Notes under the pieces: generated by a model
What the model was told of the DNA's origin: nothing
The model's database searches: none
The model's input: only the letters and a program-made list of their open reading frames with translations
Made by a program: the position numbers and the translations under genes
Shown: in pieces, positions 6,857 to 13,627 of the stretch
How the letters are laid out: each line of letters opens with the position of its first letter
Position numbering within the stretch: position 1 is the first letter of the stretch
Assembly (NCBI GenBank): GCA_958352855.1
Contig: CATWQE010000040.1
Location: 1-22,285, forward strand
Length of the DNA stretch: 22,285 nt
Direction: 5' to 3'
Origin: an uncultured Bacillota bacterium
GTDB taxonomy: Bacteria; Bacillota; Clostridia; Lachnospirales; Lachnospiraceae

Positions 6857-8179
6857 ATGGCGTTTTTAACCTTCAGAGGCGGAGTACATCCGTATGATGG
6901 AAAAGAATTGTCCAAAGAAAAACCTGTGAAAGAATTTCTCCCGGGAAAAGAACTGGTATATCCGTTGTCACAGCATATTGGTGCTCCGGCACAGCCTGTT
7001 GTGAAAAAGGGAGACAGGGTGCTTGCAGGACAGAAAATTGCAGAGATGGGAGGTTTTGTTTCTGCTCCTATTCATGCAACAGTATCAGGAATTGTGAAGG
7101 ATTTAAAAAAAGTCAGAAATAATGTAGGGGCTATGGTAGATGCCATTGTTGTGGAGAATGATGAGCAGTATGAAACCGTAGAATTCCAGCCGGCAAAATC
7201 CTTAGAGGAGCTTTCTAAGGAAGACATCATTGCCAGAATCAAAGACGGTGGAGTAGTTGGTATGGGAGGCGCGGGCTTCCCCACACATGTGAAACTTTCT
7301 CCAAAGGAACCGGATAAAATTGAGTATGTACTGGTGAATGGCGCGGAGTGTGAGCCTTACCTTACCTCTGATTACCGCCGTATGCTGGAGCAGCCGGAAT
7401 GGATTATCGGCGGTTTGAAATGTATGCTAAAGCTCTTTGACCATGCCAAAGGCTGCATCTGTATTGAAGATAACAAGCCGGATTGCATTGCGAAGCTGAC
7501 GGACATGGTAAAGGATGAAACGCGTATAGAAGTCTGTACACTGAAAACAAAATACCCACAGGGTGCAGAGCGCTGTCTTATTGCCGCTGTCAGTGGAAGA
7601 GAAATTAATTCTTCCATGCTTCCGGCAGATGCAGGTTGTGTGGTAGATAATATTGATACGGTATGCGCAGTTTACCGGGCTGTTATGTTTGGAGAGCCTG
7701 TTATGGATCGTATTGTTACGGTAACTGGTGATGCAGTGGCAGATCCCTGTAACTTTAAGGTGAGACTGGGTTCTTCTTTTGCAGACCTTCTGGAAGCAGC
7801 AGGCGGATTAAAGCAGCCGGCAGAGAAAATCATTTCCGGCGGTCCTATGATGGGCTTTGCCATGTTTGATTATCATGTGCCAGTGGTAAAAACCTCTTCT
7901 GCAATGCTGTGCATGTCCAGGGATGAAGTTTCCGCCCAGGAGCCAGGCGCCTGCATTAACTGCGGACGCTGTGTGAGTGCCTGTCCGGCAAGACTGATTC
8001 CGTCAAGACTTGCAACTTATTCAGAACATGGACAGGAAGACCTGTTTGTGAAATATCATGGTATGGAATGCGTGGAATGTGGATGCTGCAGCTACACCTG
8101 TCCGGCAAAACGTCCGTTGACACAATCCGTTCGTTCTATGAGAAAAACCGTACTGGCAAACAGGAAAAAACCAAAATAG
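6857..8179 (+). CDS. rnfC: Rnf complex subunit RnfC (NADH/FMN-binding, 2x[4Fe-4S])
   Basis: 440 residues, a normal length for the compact clostridial RnfC. Peripheral subunit at the cytoplasmic face, where NAD+ is reduced. The N-terminus starts FRGGVHPYDGKELS, the family signature, followed by a biotinyl/lipoyl-like barrel (PAQPVVKKGDRVLAGQKIAE). GVVGMGGAGFPTHVKL near 134-149 and VNGAECEPYLTSDYR are the NADH and FMN binding motifs shared with NuoF. Two ferredoxin-type motifs close the protein: C366, C369, C372, C376 and C405, C408, C411, C415. AAAGGAGGG precedes the ATG. It is the first gene of a six-gene operon in the order C-D-G-E-A-B, as in Acetobacterium and other Clostridia. Confidence 0.98.
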   Translation: MAFLTFRGGVHPYDGKELSKEKPVKEFLPGKELVYPLSQHIGAPAQPVVKKGDRVLAGQKIAEMGGFVSAPIHATVSGIVKDLKKVRNNVGAMVDAIVVENDEQYETVEFQPAKSLEELSKEDIIARIKDGGVVGMGGAGFPTHVKLSPKEPDKIEYVLVNGAECEPYLTSDYRRMLEQPEWIIGGLKCMLKLFDHAKGCICIEDNKPDCIAKLTDMVKDETRIEVCTLKTKYPQGAERCLIAAVSGREINSSMLPADAGCVVDNIDTVCAVYRAVMFGEPVMDRIVTVTGDAVADPCNFKVRLGSSFADLLEAAGGLKQPAEKIISGGPMMGFAMFDYHVPVVKTSSAMLCMSRDEVSAQEPGACINCGRCVSACPARLIPSRLATYSEHGQEDLFVKYHGMECVECGCCSYTCPAKRPLTQSVRSMRKTVLANRKKPK

Positions 8180-8191
8180 GAGGAGAACATC

Positions 8192-9151
8192 ATGAGTGAA
8201 TTATTACATGTTTCATCTTCCCCCCATGTCAGGGATAAGGTGAATACAGGCAACATTATGCTTACGGTGCTCATAGCATTGCTGCCAAGTGCATTGTTCG
8301 GAGTTTATAATTTTGGTCCCCATGCGCTGATGCTGATACTGGTAAGCATTCTCTGCTGTGTTGCCACAGAAGCAGTATATGAGAAAATCGTACATAAAAA
8401 ACTAACCATCCAGGACTACAGCGCTGCGGTTACCGGTCTTTTGCTGGCATTAAACCTGCCTCCAAGCGCACCATGGTGGATTGCTGTTATTGGAAGCGTT
8501 TTTGCAATTCTGGTTGTAAAACAGTTATTTGGAGGTCTGGGACAGAACATTATGAACCCGGCTCTGGCTGCCAGATGCTTTTTGCTTATTTCCTTTACCG
8601 GAAGAATGACAGACTTTGCAGTGCCAAAGGGAGCCTGGGGAAACATTGCAGATACGGTTTCCGGTGCGACTCCTCTGGCGGCTTTAAAAGCAGGAGAGAC
8701 CGTAAACTGGGTAGATTTATTCTTTGGCAATATCCAGGGAACCATTGGTGAGACATCTGCATTGGCTATTCTCATTGGCGCGGTGATTTTGCTGGTAAGA
8801 GGAGTGATTGATCTTCGCATTCCGCTGACTTATATTGGAAGCTTTGCAATTTTTGTTCTTCTTTTCGGAGGACATGGATTTGATATGAATTATCTGCTTT
8901 GCCATTTGTTCGGCGGCGGCTTGATGTTAGGTGCATGGTTTATGGCAACCGATTATGTGACAACTCCTATTACGAAAAAGGGGCAGTTGGTCTATGGTGT
9001 CTGTCTTGGTATTTTTACAGGTTTGTTCCGTATCTTCGGAGGCTCTGCGGAGGGTGTTTCTTATGCCATTATTTTCTGCAACCTGTTAGTACCCATTATT
9101 GAGCGCTTCACCATGCCTGTGGCCTTCGGAAAAGGAGGGAAAAAAGCATGA
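8192..9151 (+). CDS. rnfD: Rnf complex subunit RnfD (membrane, covalent FMN)
   Basis: 319 residues, a polytopic membrane protein homologous to NqrB. It opens with the family motif SSSPHVRDKVNTGNIM. SGAT at residues 157-160 (DTVSGATPLAALK) is the site where FMN is joined by a phosphoester bond to Thr (T160) in RnfD/NqrB, a reaction performed by ApbE. QNIMNPALAARCF is another conserved segment. Hydrophobic helices cover most of the remainder. The gene starts 12 nt after rnfC and overlaps rnfG by 4 bp (ATGA), which implies translational coupling. It passes electrons through the membrane and belongs to the ion-translocating part. Confidence 0.98.
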   Translation: MSELLHVSSSPHVRDKVNTGNIMLTVLIALLPSALFGVYNFGPHALMLILVSILCCVATEAVYEKIVHKKLTIQDYSAAVTGLLLALNLPPSAPWWIAVIGSVFAILVVKQLFGGLGQNIMNPALAARCFLLISFTGRMTDFAVPKGAWGNIADTVSGATPLAALKAGETVNWVDLFFGNIQGTIGETSALAILIGAVILLVRGVIDLRIPLTYIGSFAIFVLLFGGHGFDMNYLLCHLFGGGLMLGAWFMATDYVTTPITKKGQLVYGVCLGIFTGLFRIFGGSAEGVSYAIIFCNLLVPIIERFTMPVAFGKGGKKA

Positions 9152-9756
9152 AAAATACCATTATTAAGGATACAATGATTCTTACTTTAATTACCCTGAT
9201 TGCCGGAGGTGTTCTGGGACTGGTATATGAAATTACCAAGGACCCTATTGCAAAACAACAGGAGCTGGCAAAACAGGAAGCCTATAAGGCTGTTTTTGAG
9301 GATGCAGATACTTTTGAGGTATGTGTGGAAGCGGAAGACGCAGATTTGGCTGCTTACTTAGCCGGAGAAGGTTTTGAAGCGCAGACTGTAAACGAAATCA
9401 TGGAAGCAAAGGATGCTTCCGGGGAAACTTTAGGATATGCCATTAATCTGACTACTTCAGAAGGATATGGCGGAGATATTACATTTTCCATGGGTGTGCA
9501 GGCAGATGGTACTTTAAATGGAATCTCCATTCTGACCATCAGTGAAACCGCAGGTCTTGGTATGAATGCCACAAAGGATGAATTTAAAGGTCAGTTTAAG
9601 GAAAAACAGGCAGAAGCATTTACAGTGACCAAGACAGGGGCAGCAAAGGAAAATGAGATTAATGCAATCAGCGGCGCCACCATTACATCCAATGCAGTGA
9701 CACAGGGTGTGAACTGTGGACTGAGTGCATTTGAATACATAAAGGAGGGAAAATAA
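9148..9756 (+). CDS. rnfG: Rnf complex subunit RnfG (covalent FMN)
   Basis: 202 residues. One N-terminal transmembrane helix (about residues 8-28, ILTLITLIAGGVLGLVYEI) anchors an extracytoplasmic FMN-binding domain. GYGGDITFSMGVQADGTLNGI and ETAGLGMNA are typical of the family. SGAT at 175-178 (NAISGATITSNAV) supplies Thr178 for the covalent FMN. The acidic stretch around residues 50-90 is unremarkable. The gene overlaps rnfD by 4 bp, and rnfE begins 2 bases after its stop. Together with RnfD it needs an ApbE flavin transferase, which is not encoded in this window. Confidence 0.97.
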   Translation: MKNTIIKDTMILTLITLIAGGVLGLVYEITKDPIAKQQELAKQEAYKAVFEDADTFEVCVEAEDADLAAYLAGEGFEAQTVNEIMEAKDASGETLGYAINLTTSEGYGGDITFSMGVQADGTLNGISILTISETAGLGMNATKDEFKGQFKEKQAEAFTVTKTGAAKENEINAISGATITSNAVTQGVNCGLSAFEYIKEGK

Positions 9757-9757
9757 G

Positions 9758-10462
9758 ATGAGAGAAAATTCACCACTTGAGCGTCTTTATAATGGTATCA
9801 TCAAAGAGAACCCTACCTTTGTACTGGTTCTTGGTATGTGTCCTACCCTGGCAGTTACCACAGCGGCAATGAACGGTATTGGTATGGGGCTTACTACTAC
9901 CGTTGTCCTTGCCATGTCAAACCTGTTTATTTCCCTTTTGAGAAATGTAATTCCGGATAAGGTTCGTATGCCGGCCTACATTGTTGTGGTTGCATCTTTT
10001 GTAACAGTGGTGCAGTTGCTTTTGCAGGGCTTTATTCCGGCGCTTTACGATGCTCTTGGAATTTATATTCCACTGATTGTTGTAAACTGTATTATCCTGG
10101 GAAGAGCAGAATCCTATGCCTCTAAAAATGGTCCGGTTGCTTCGATTTTTGATGGAATCGGCATGGGACTTGGCTTTACTTTGTCCATTACCATTCTGGC
10201 TGCTTTTCGTGAATTAATTGGAGCTGGAACACTGTTTGGATTCCAGGTGATGCCTGGGGGATATGAACCGGCTACCATCTTCATTCTGGCGCCTGGAGCC
10301 TTCTTTGTCTTAGCATTTCTGGCAGCTTTGCGTGCAAAACTCCAGGATAAGAAACCAAAAGAAGAACAGAAACCAGTACACTGCATGGAAGGCGGATGCG
10401 CATCCTGCGGAAATACTTCCTGCAGCGGAAAATTTTATGATAACAGAGTAATCAAGAAGTAA
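9758..10462 (+). CDS. rnfE: Rnf complex subunit RnfE with cysteine-rich C-terminal tail
   Basis: 234 residues, a NqrD homologue with about six transmembrane helices. The conserved half-membrane cysteines are C28 (LGMCPTLAVT) and C111 (VVNCIILGRAES), which with the RnfA pair hold the intramembrane iron or [2Fe-2S] centre. After the last helix comes a charged linker, KLQDKKPKEEQKP, and then a tail with H208, C209, C214, C217 and C222 (HCMEGGCASCGNTSC). That makes four cysteines in 14 residues, outside the core that all RnfE/NqrD proteins share. The tail might bind an Fe-S cluster or zinc; this is inference. The ATG has GGAGGG about 8 nt upstream, inside the end of rnfG. Confidence 0.96.
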   Translation: MRENSPLERLYNGIIKENPTFVLVLGMCPTLAVTTAAMNGIGMGLTTTVVLAMSNLFISLLRNVIPDKVRMPAYIVVVASFVTVVQLLLQGFIPALYDALGIYIPLIVVNCIILGRAESYASKNGPVASIFDGIGMGLGFTLSITILAAFRELIGAGTLFGFQVMPGGYEPATIFILAPGAFFVLAFLAALRAKLQDKKPKEEQKPVHCMEGGCASCGNTSCSGKFYDNRVIKK

Positions 10463-10475
10463 GGAGGGACAGAGC

Positions 10476-11051
10476 ATGAAAGAATTACTCATTATTGCAA
10501 TAGGAGCAGCAGTGGTAAATAACGTTGTACTCAGCCAGTTCCTGGGTCTGTGTCCTTTCTTCGGTGTTTCCAAGAAAATTGAGACAGCAGCCGGAATGGG
10601 CGGCGCGGTTATTTTTGTTATTACCCTGTCTTCTCTGGTAACCAGTCTGATTTACCAGTTTATTCTGGTTCCTCTGGATATGAGTTATATGCAGACCATT
10701 GTGTTTATTTTAGTAATTGCAGCCCTGGTTCAGTTTGTGGAGATGTTTTTAAAGAAGGCTATGCCGCCGCTGTACGCAAGCCTTGGTGTTTATCTTCCTT
10801 TGATTACAACAAACTGCGCAGTGCTGGGAATTGCCATTACCAATGTTCAGAAGTCCTATAACGTGCTTCAGGGAGTGGTAAACGGTTTTGCAACAGCAGT
10901 GGGCTTTACCATTGCCATTGTATTAATGGCAGGACTTCGTGAGAAAATGGAGTACAATGATGTTCCGAAATATTTCCAGGGATTTCCCATTGTACTTCTG
11001 ACAGCCGGATTAATGGCTATAGCGTTCTTCGGCTTTTCAGGAATCATTTAA
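10476..11051 (+). CDS. rnfA: Rnf complex subunit RnfA
   Basis: 191 residues, a NqrE homologue and membrane partner of RnfE in an inverted-topology pair. It opens with NNVVLSQFLGLCPFFGVSKK. C26 there and C114 in LITTNCAVLGIA are the metal-binding cysteines of the intramembrane centre. Six hydrophobic helices span nearly the whole length. The start has GGAGGGA upstream, 13 nt after rnfE, and rnfB follows 13 nt downstream. Confidence 0.98.
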   Translation: MKELLIIAIGAAVVNNVVLSQFLGLCPFFGVSKKIETAAGMGGAVIFVITLSSLVTSLIYQFILVPLDMSYMQTIVFILVIAALVQFVEMFLKKAMPPLYASLGVYLPLITTNCAVLGIAITNVQKSYNVLQGVVNGFATAVGFTIAIVLMAGLREKMEYNDVPKYFQGFPIVLLTAGLMAIAFFGFSGII

Positions 11052-11064
11052 GGAGGCATAAGAT

Positions 11065-11853
11065 ATGATAACAGGTATTGTCATTGCGGCAGTTCTGGTA
11101 GGCGGTGTAGGTCTCTTTATTGGACTGTTTCTGGGAGTCGCCGGAAAGAAATTTGCTGTAGAGGTAGATGAGAAGGAAATTAAGGTAAGAGAAGAGCTTC
11201 CGGGAAACAACTGTGGTGGATGTGGTTATCCTGGATGTGACGGTCTTGCAGCGGCAATCGCAAAAGGAGAGGCGCCGGTAAATGCCTGTCCTGTAGGGGG
11301 CGCGGCTGTGGCAGCAAAAATCGCTGCTATTATGGGCCAGGAAGCAGGAGAAGCAGTGCGTATGACTGCGTTTGTAAAATGTGCAGGAGACTGTGAAAAA
11401 GCGGCTCAGAGCTATGAATATTCAGGGGTAAAGGACTGTAAAATGGCGGCTATGATGCAAAATGGCGGTTCCAAGGCATGTTCTTACGGATGTCTTGGAT
11501 ATGGTTCCTGTGTCAAAGCCTGCAGCTTTGACGCCATTCATATTGTCAATGGCATTGCAGTGGTGGATAAAGAGAAATGTAAAGCCTGCGGGAAATGTGT
11601 GGCAGAATGTCCGAAAAAACTTATTGAACTGATTCCCTATGAGCAGAAACAGGCAGTGGCCTGCAGCTCCAAAGACAAGGGAAAAGCAGTGATGGACGCC
11701 TGCAAAGTGGGCTGTATCGGATGTAGAAAATGCGTCAAAGAATGTCCCCAGGAAGCCATTACCGTAGTAGACAACGTGGCGCACATAGACCCCGAAAAAT
11801 GCATCAACTGCGGAAAATGCAAAGAAACCTGCCCAAGAAAAATCATTATGTAA
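11065..11853 (+). CDS. rnfB: Rnf complex subunit RnfB (ferredoxin-accepting, multi-cluster)
   Basis: 262 residues. The N-terminal helix (about residues 2-26) anchors the protein. It is followed by the 4Fe-4S domain with C50, C53, C58 and C75 (NNCGGCGYPGCDG...NACPVGG). The rest is rich in ferredoxin motifs: C139/C143/C149/C153, C172/C175/C178/C182, C217/C220/C223/C227 and C246/C249/C252/C256, plus extra cysteines at 106, 110, 125, 200 and 213. This long multi-cluster form is typical of clostridial Rnf, where RnfB takes electrons from reduced ferredoxin on the cytoplasmic side. It is the last gene of the operon. Its TAA overlaps the first base pairs of the structured RNA that follows. Confidence 0.98.
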   Translation: MITGIVIAAVLVGGVGLFIGLFLGVAGKKFAVEVDEKEIKVREELPGNNCGGCGYPGCDGLAAAIAKGEAPVNACPVGGAAVAAKIAAIMGQEAGEAVRMTAFVKCAGDCEKAAQSYEYSGVKDCKMAAMMQNGGSKACSYGCLGYGSCVKACSFDAIHIVNGIAVVDKEKCKACGKCVAECPKKLIELIPYEQKQAVACSSKDKGKAVMDACKVGCIGCRKCVKECPQEAITVVDNVAHIDPEKCINCGKCKETCPRKIIM

Positions 11854-12008
11854 AGAGTTATTGTATGAAGTAACGACATCAAGGATATGGGTGGCGTTTA
11901 AGCGAATTTGTCGAGTACCCTTTGAGACTACAGGCTCAAAGGGAACGCAGACTGAGCTTGAACACCATCCATATTCCCTATGTGAATTTCATACGATAAC
12001 TCTTTTTT
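11852..12008 (+). ncRNA. Structured RNA element of unknown family, 3' of rnfB (about 155 nt, ends in T-run)
   Basis: The closing stem P1 pairs 11852-11869 (AAAGAGTTATTGTATGAA) with 11988-12005 (TTCATACGATAACTCTTT), 18 pairs with one G-U, extendable by two more pairs to 11871/11986. An 11/8-nt internal loop follows. P2 then pairs 11885-11894 (ATATGGGTGG) with 11965-11974 (CCATCCATAT), plus two G-C pairs beyond a bulged U. Inside it, CGTT (11895-11898) can pair with AACG (11944-11947). The apical P4 is a perfect 9-bp hairpin: CCCTTTGAG 11918-11926 / CTCAAAGGG 11935-11943 with an 8-nt loop. TCGAG (11911-11915) could pair with CTTGA (11957-11961) as a pseudoknot. P1 runs directly into TTTTTT, so the 3' end looks like an intrinsic terminator. 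No clear promoter is seen just upstream, so it may be the 3' UTR of rnf or a processed RNA. I do not recognise the family. Confidence 0.7.
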
Positions 12009-12020
12009 ACGAACACATAT

Positions 12021-12058
12021 TTGCATTTTCCTCCATCCTGTGATAAGATAAATCACAG
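12021..12058 (+). promoter_or_regulatory. Extended -10 promoter with palindromic operator before the NusG-II gene
   Basis: TTGCAT (12021-12026) lies 17 nt before TAAGAT (12044-12049), which carries the extended element TGa. A perfect inverted repeat, CTGTGAT (12038-12044) and ATCACAG (12052-12058) separated by 7 nt, covers the -10. It is not a CRP-type site, because the spacing is wrong. The bound factor is unknown. Confidence 0.5.
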
Positions 12059-12090
12059 TCAACCGGACAATTCATGGAAAGGAGTCTTTT

Positions 12091-12465
12091 ATGAAGAAAA
12101 AAGACGTACTGCTCATAGGCAGTGTCGTGATTCTGGCTGCGCTGTTCTGGCTTGTGCCAAGAGTTACCGGTATGCTTCGCGAGGATGGAAAGCTGCAGCT
12201 TCGGATTACAGTTGCAGGAGAGGAATATGGAACTTATTCCCTGGAAAAAGAGCAGACCATTAAAATACAGGACACCAATGTGTGCGAAATCAAAGACGGA
12301 AAGGTCACTATGATTTCAGCCAGGTGTCCGGATCAATTATGCAAAAAGCAGGGCTCTGTTCACAGGCCGGGGGAGAGTATTGTCTGTCTGCCAAACAAAG
12401 TAGTACTGGAAATAAAAGGATCCGGGGAAACGGAAACAAAGCCCCTGGATGCTACTGTAAACTAG
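12091..12465 (+). CDS. NusG domain II-containing membrane-anchored protein
   Basis: 124 residues. A short basic N-terminus (MKKKD) and one hydrophobic helix (about residues 6-23) are followed by a domain of roughly 85 residues predicted outside the membrane. ARCPDQLCKKQGSVHRPGES and IVCLPNKVVLEI are the signature of the NusG_II (DUF, KOW-like beta) family. Despite the name these are not transcription factors. Four cysteines lie in the outer domain: C65, C79, C84 and C99. The gene has a GGAAAGGAG site and its own promoter. The Gx-type membrane protein follows 9 nt after the stop. In many Clostridia such pairs lie near flavin-dependent membrane redox genes, and here Rnf lies just upstream. A redox accessory role is an inference. 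Confidence 0.85.
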   Translation: MKKKDVLLIGSVVILAALFWLVPRVTGMLREDGKLQLRITVAGEEYGTYSLEKEQTIKIQDTNVCEIKDGKVTMISARCPDQLCKKQGSVHRPGESIVCLPNKVVLEIKGSGETETKPLDATVN

Positions 12466-12474
12466 AGGGATTTT

Positions 12475-12981
12475 ATGAATCAGAATATAAAAATCAGAAA
12501 ACTTGCCTGGATGGGACTTCTGGCTTCTCTGGCTATTATTTTTGGATATGTAGAGATGTTATTTCCGGTTTTTGCCGGTATTCCGGGAATCAAATTAGGG
12601 CTTGCTAATTTAGTAACCGTATTTCTTTTGTATACTTGTACTTACAAAGAAGCAGCCATTGTTTCGGTTATTCGCATTGTGGTGATTGGATTTTTGTTTG
12701 GAAATCTGTTTTCTATTTTATTCAGTCTGGCAGGAGCTGGTCTTAGCCTTGCCTGCATGGTGGCGGCAAAAAAGTATGGTGGATTTTCTGTGGCAGGCGT
12801 TAGTATCATAGGAGGCATTACCCATAACCTGGGTCAAATTGTCATAGCGGCTATGGTAGTGGAAAATGTGAATCTCTTTTATTATTTTCCGGCGCTTATG
12901 ATAGCCGGCTTAGTAACAGGTCTGCTGATTGGTATTGTTACTCAGGAAATTCTGAAGAGAGCTGCCATAAAAATAAGATGA
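12475..12981 (+). CDS. Gx transporter family protein (often annotated heptaprenyl diphosphate synthase component I)
   Basis: 168 residues, a polytopic membrane protein with about five hydrophobic helices. PGIKLGLANLVTVFLLY near residues 40-56 and GGITHNLGQIVIA near 121-133 are the conserved segments of this family. It resembles the S-components of energy-coupling-factor transporters and was historically labelled heptaprenyl diphosphate synthase subunit I. The substrate is not known. It is 9 nt after the NusG-II gene and 13 nt before ruvA, so the three are probably cotranscribed. The ribosome site (AGAGGGA) is only moderate. Confidence 0.85.
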   Translation: MNQNIKIRKLAWMGLLASLAIIFGYVEMLFPVFAGIPGIKLGLANLVTVFLLYTCTYKEAAIVSVIRIVVIGFLFGNLFSILFSLAGAGLSLACMVAAKKYGGFSVAGVSIIGGITHNLGQIVIAAMVVENVNLFYYFPALMIAGLVTGLLIGIVTQEILKRAAIKIR

Positions 12982-12994
12982 GGAAGGAAAAAGC

Positions 12995-13606
12995 ATGATT
13001 GCATATATAAAAGGCAAAGTAGCAGAAATATTGGAAGACAGAGTGATTCTGGAGTCTGGTTTTATAGGATACAATCTTTTTATGCCTATGGCAAGCGCCG
13101 AAGGGGTTTTAAGAAGAGGCGATGAAGTAAAGATTTATACCCATTTGCATGTGCGGGAAGACGCCATGCAGCTTTTTGGATTTCTTACAAAGGATGACTT
13201 GCATACGTTTCAGTTGCTTTTAGGGGTAAATGGAATCGGGCCTAAAGCGGCTCTTGGAATTTTGTCCGGGCTTACTGCCGATGAACTGCGTTTTGCAGTC
13301 TTATCTGAGGATGTGAAAACCATTTCCAAAGCCCCAGGGATTGGTAAGAAAACCGCTCAAAAGCTGATTTTGGAATTAAAGGATAAGATGGATCTGCAGG
13401 AAGCCTTTGATTTGAAATCACAGCATGTACAGGAAGCACAGGGAGATATGGCAGATTTGTCGGATGCCAGAAAAGAAGCAGTAGAAGCCTTGACCGCGCT
13501 GGGATATTCCGGAGCGGATGCTTTAAGGGCAGTGAAAAAGGTAGAGATGACTCCGGGTATGGATGTGGAGACTCTGCTGAAGGCAGCTTTAAAAAATCTG
13601 TTTTAA
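12995..13606 (+). CDS. ruvA: Holliday junction branch migration protein RuvA
   Basis: 203 residues, the usual size. The N-terminal OB fold starts MIAYIKGKVAEILEDRVIL. Two helix-hairpin-helix motifs follow, LLLGVNGIGPKAALGIL (about 72-88) and ISKAPGIGKKTAQKLIL (about 109-125), which contact the four-way junction. The C-terminal domain (about 155-203, ARKEAVEALTALGYSGADA) binds RuvB. AGGAAGGA lies upstream. ruvB begins 21 nt after the stop, the common ruvAB arrangement. Confidence 0.98.
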   Translation: MIAYIKGKVAEILEDRVILESGFIGYNLFMPMASAEGVLRRGDEVKIYTHLHVREDAMQLFGFLTKDDLHTFQLLLGVNGIGPKAALGILSGLTADELRFAVLSEDVKTISKAPGIGKKTAQKLILELKDKMDLQEAFDLKSQHVQEAQGDMADLSDARKEAVEALTALGYSGADALRAVKKVEMTPGMDVETLLKAALKNLF

Positions 13607-13627
13607 GACTGTCGGGAAGGATCAAGC

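Noticed and set aside
11422..11784. 120-codon antisense frame inside rnfB, and similar antisense frames in rnfD, the flavoprotein gene and the U32 gene
   Set aside because: All lie opposite strongly conserved coding sequence, lack ribosome sites and show no recognisable domains.
11852..12008. tRNA, T-box or c-di-GMP riboswitch for the structured region
   Set aside because: No cloverleaf or CCA-type end, no T-box AGGGTGGNACCGCG motif and no GEMM-like core are visible. An element ending in its own terminator-like stem at a gene 3' end also argues against a standard upstream riboswitch.
11861..12043. 60-codon open frame on the plus strand downstream of rnfB
   Set aside because: It lies within and just beyond the structured RNA, has no ribosome binding site, and its translation resembles no protein family. 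Base pairing explains the sequence better.
12038..12058. CRP/FNR-type binding site
   Set aside because: TGTGA and TCACA are 9 nt apart rather than 6, so the dyad is reported only as an unassigned operator.
12021..12608. Two overlapping plus-strand frames across the NusG-II and Gx genes
   Set aside because: They overlap clear family-matching proteins in other frames and are shadows.
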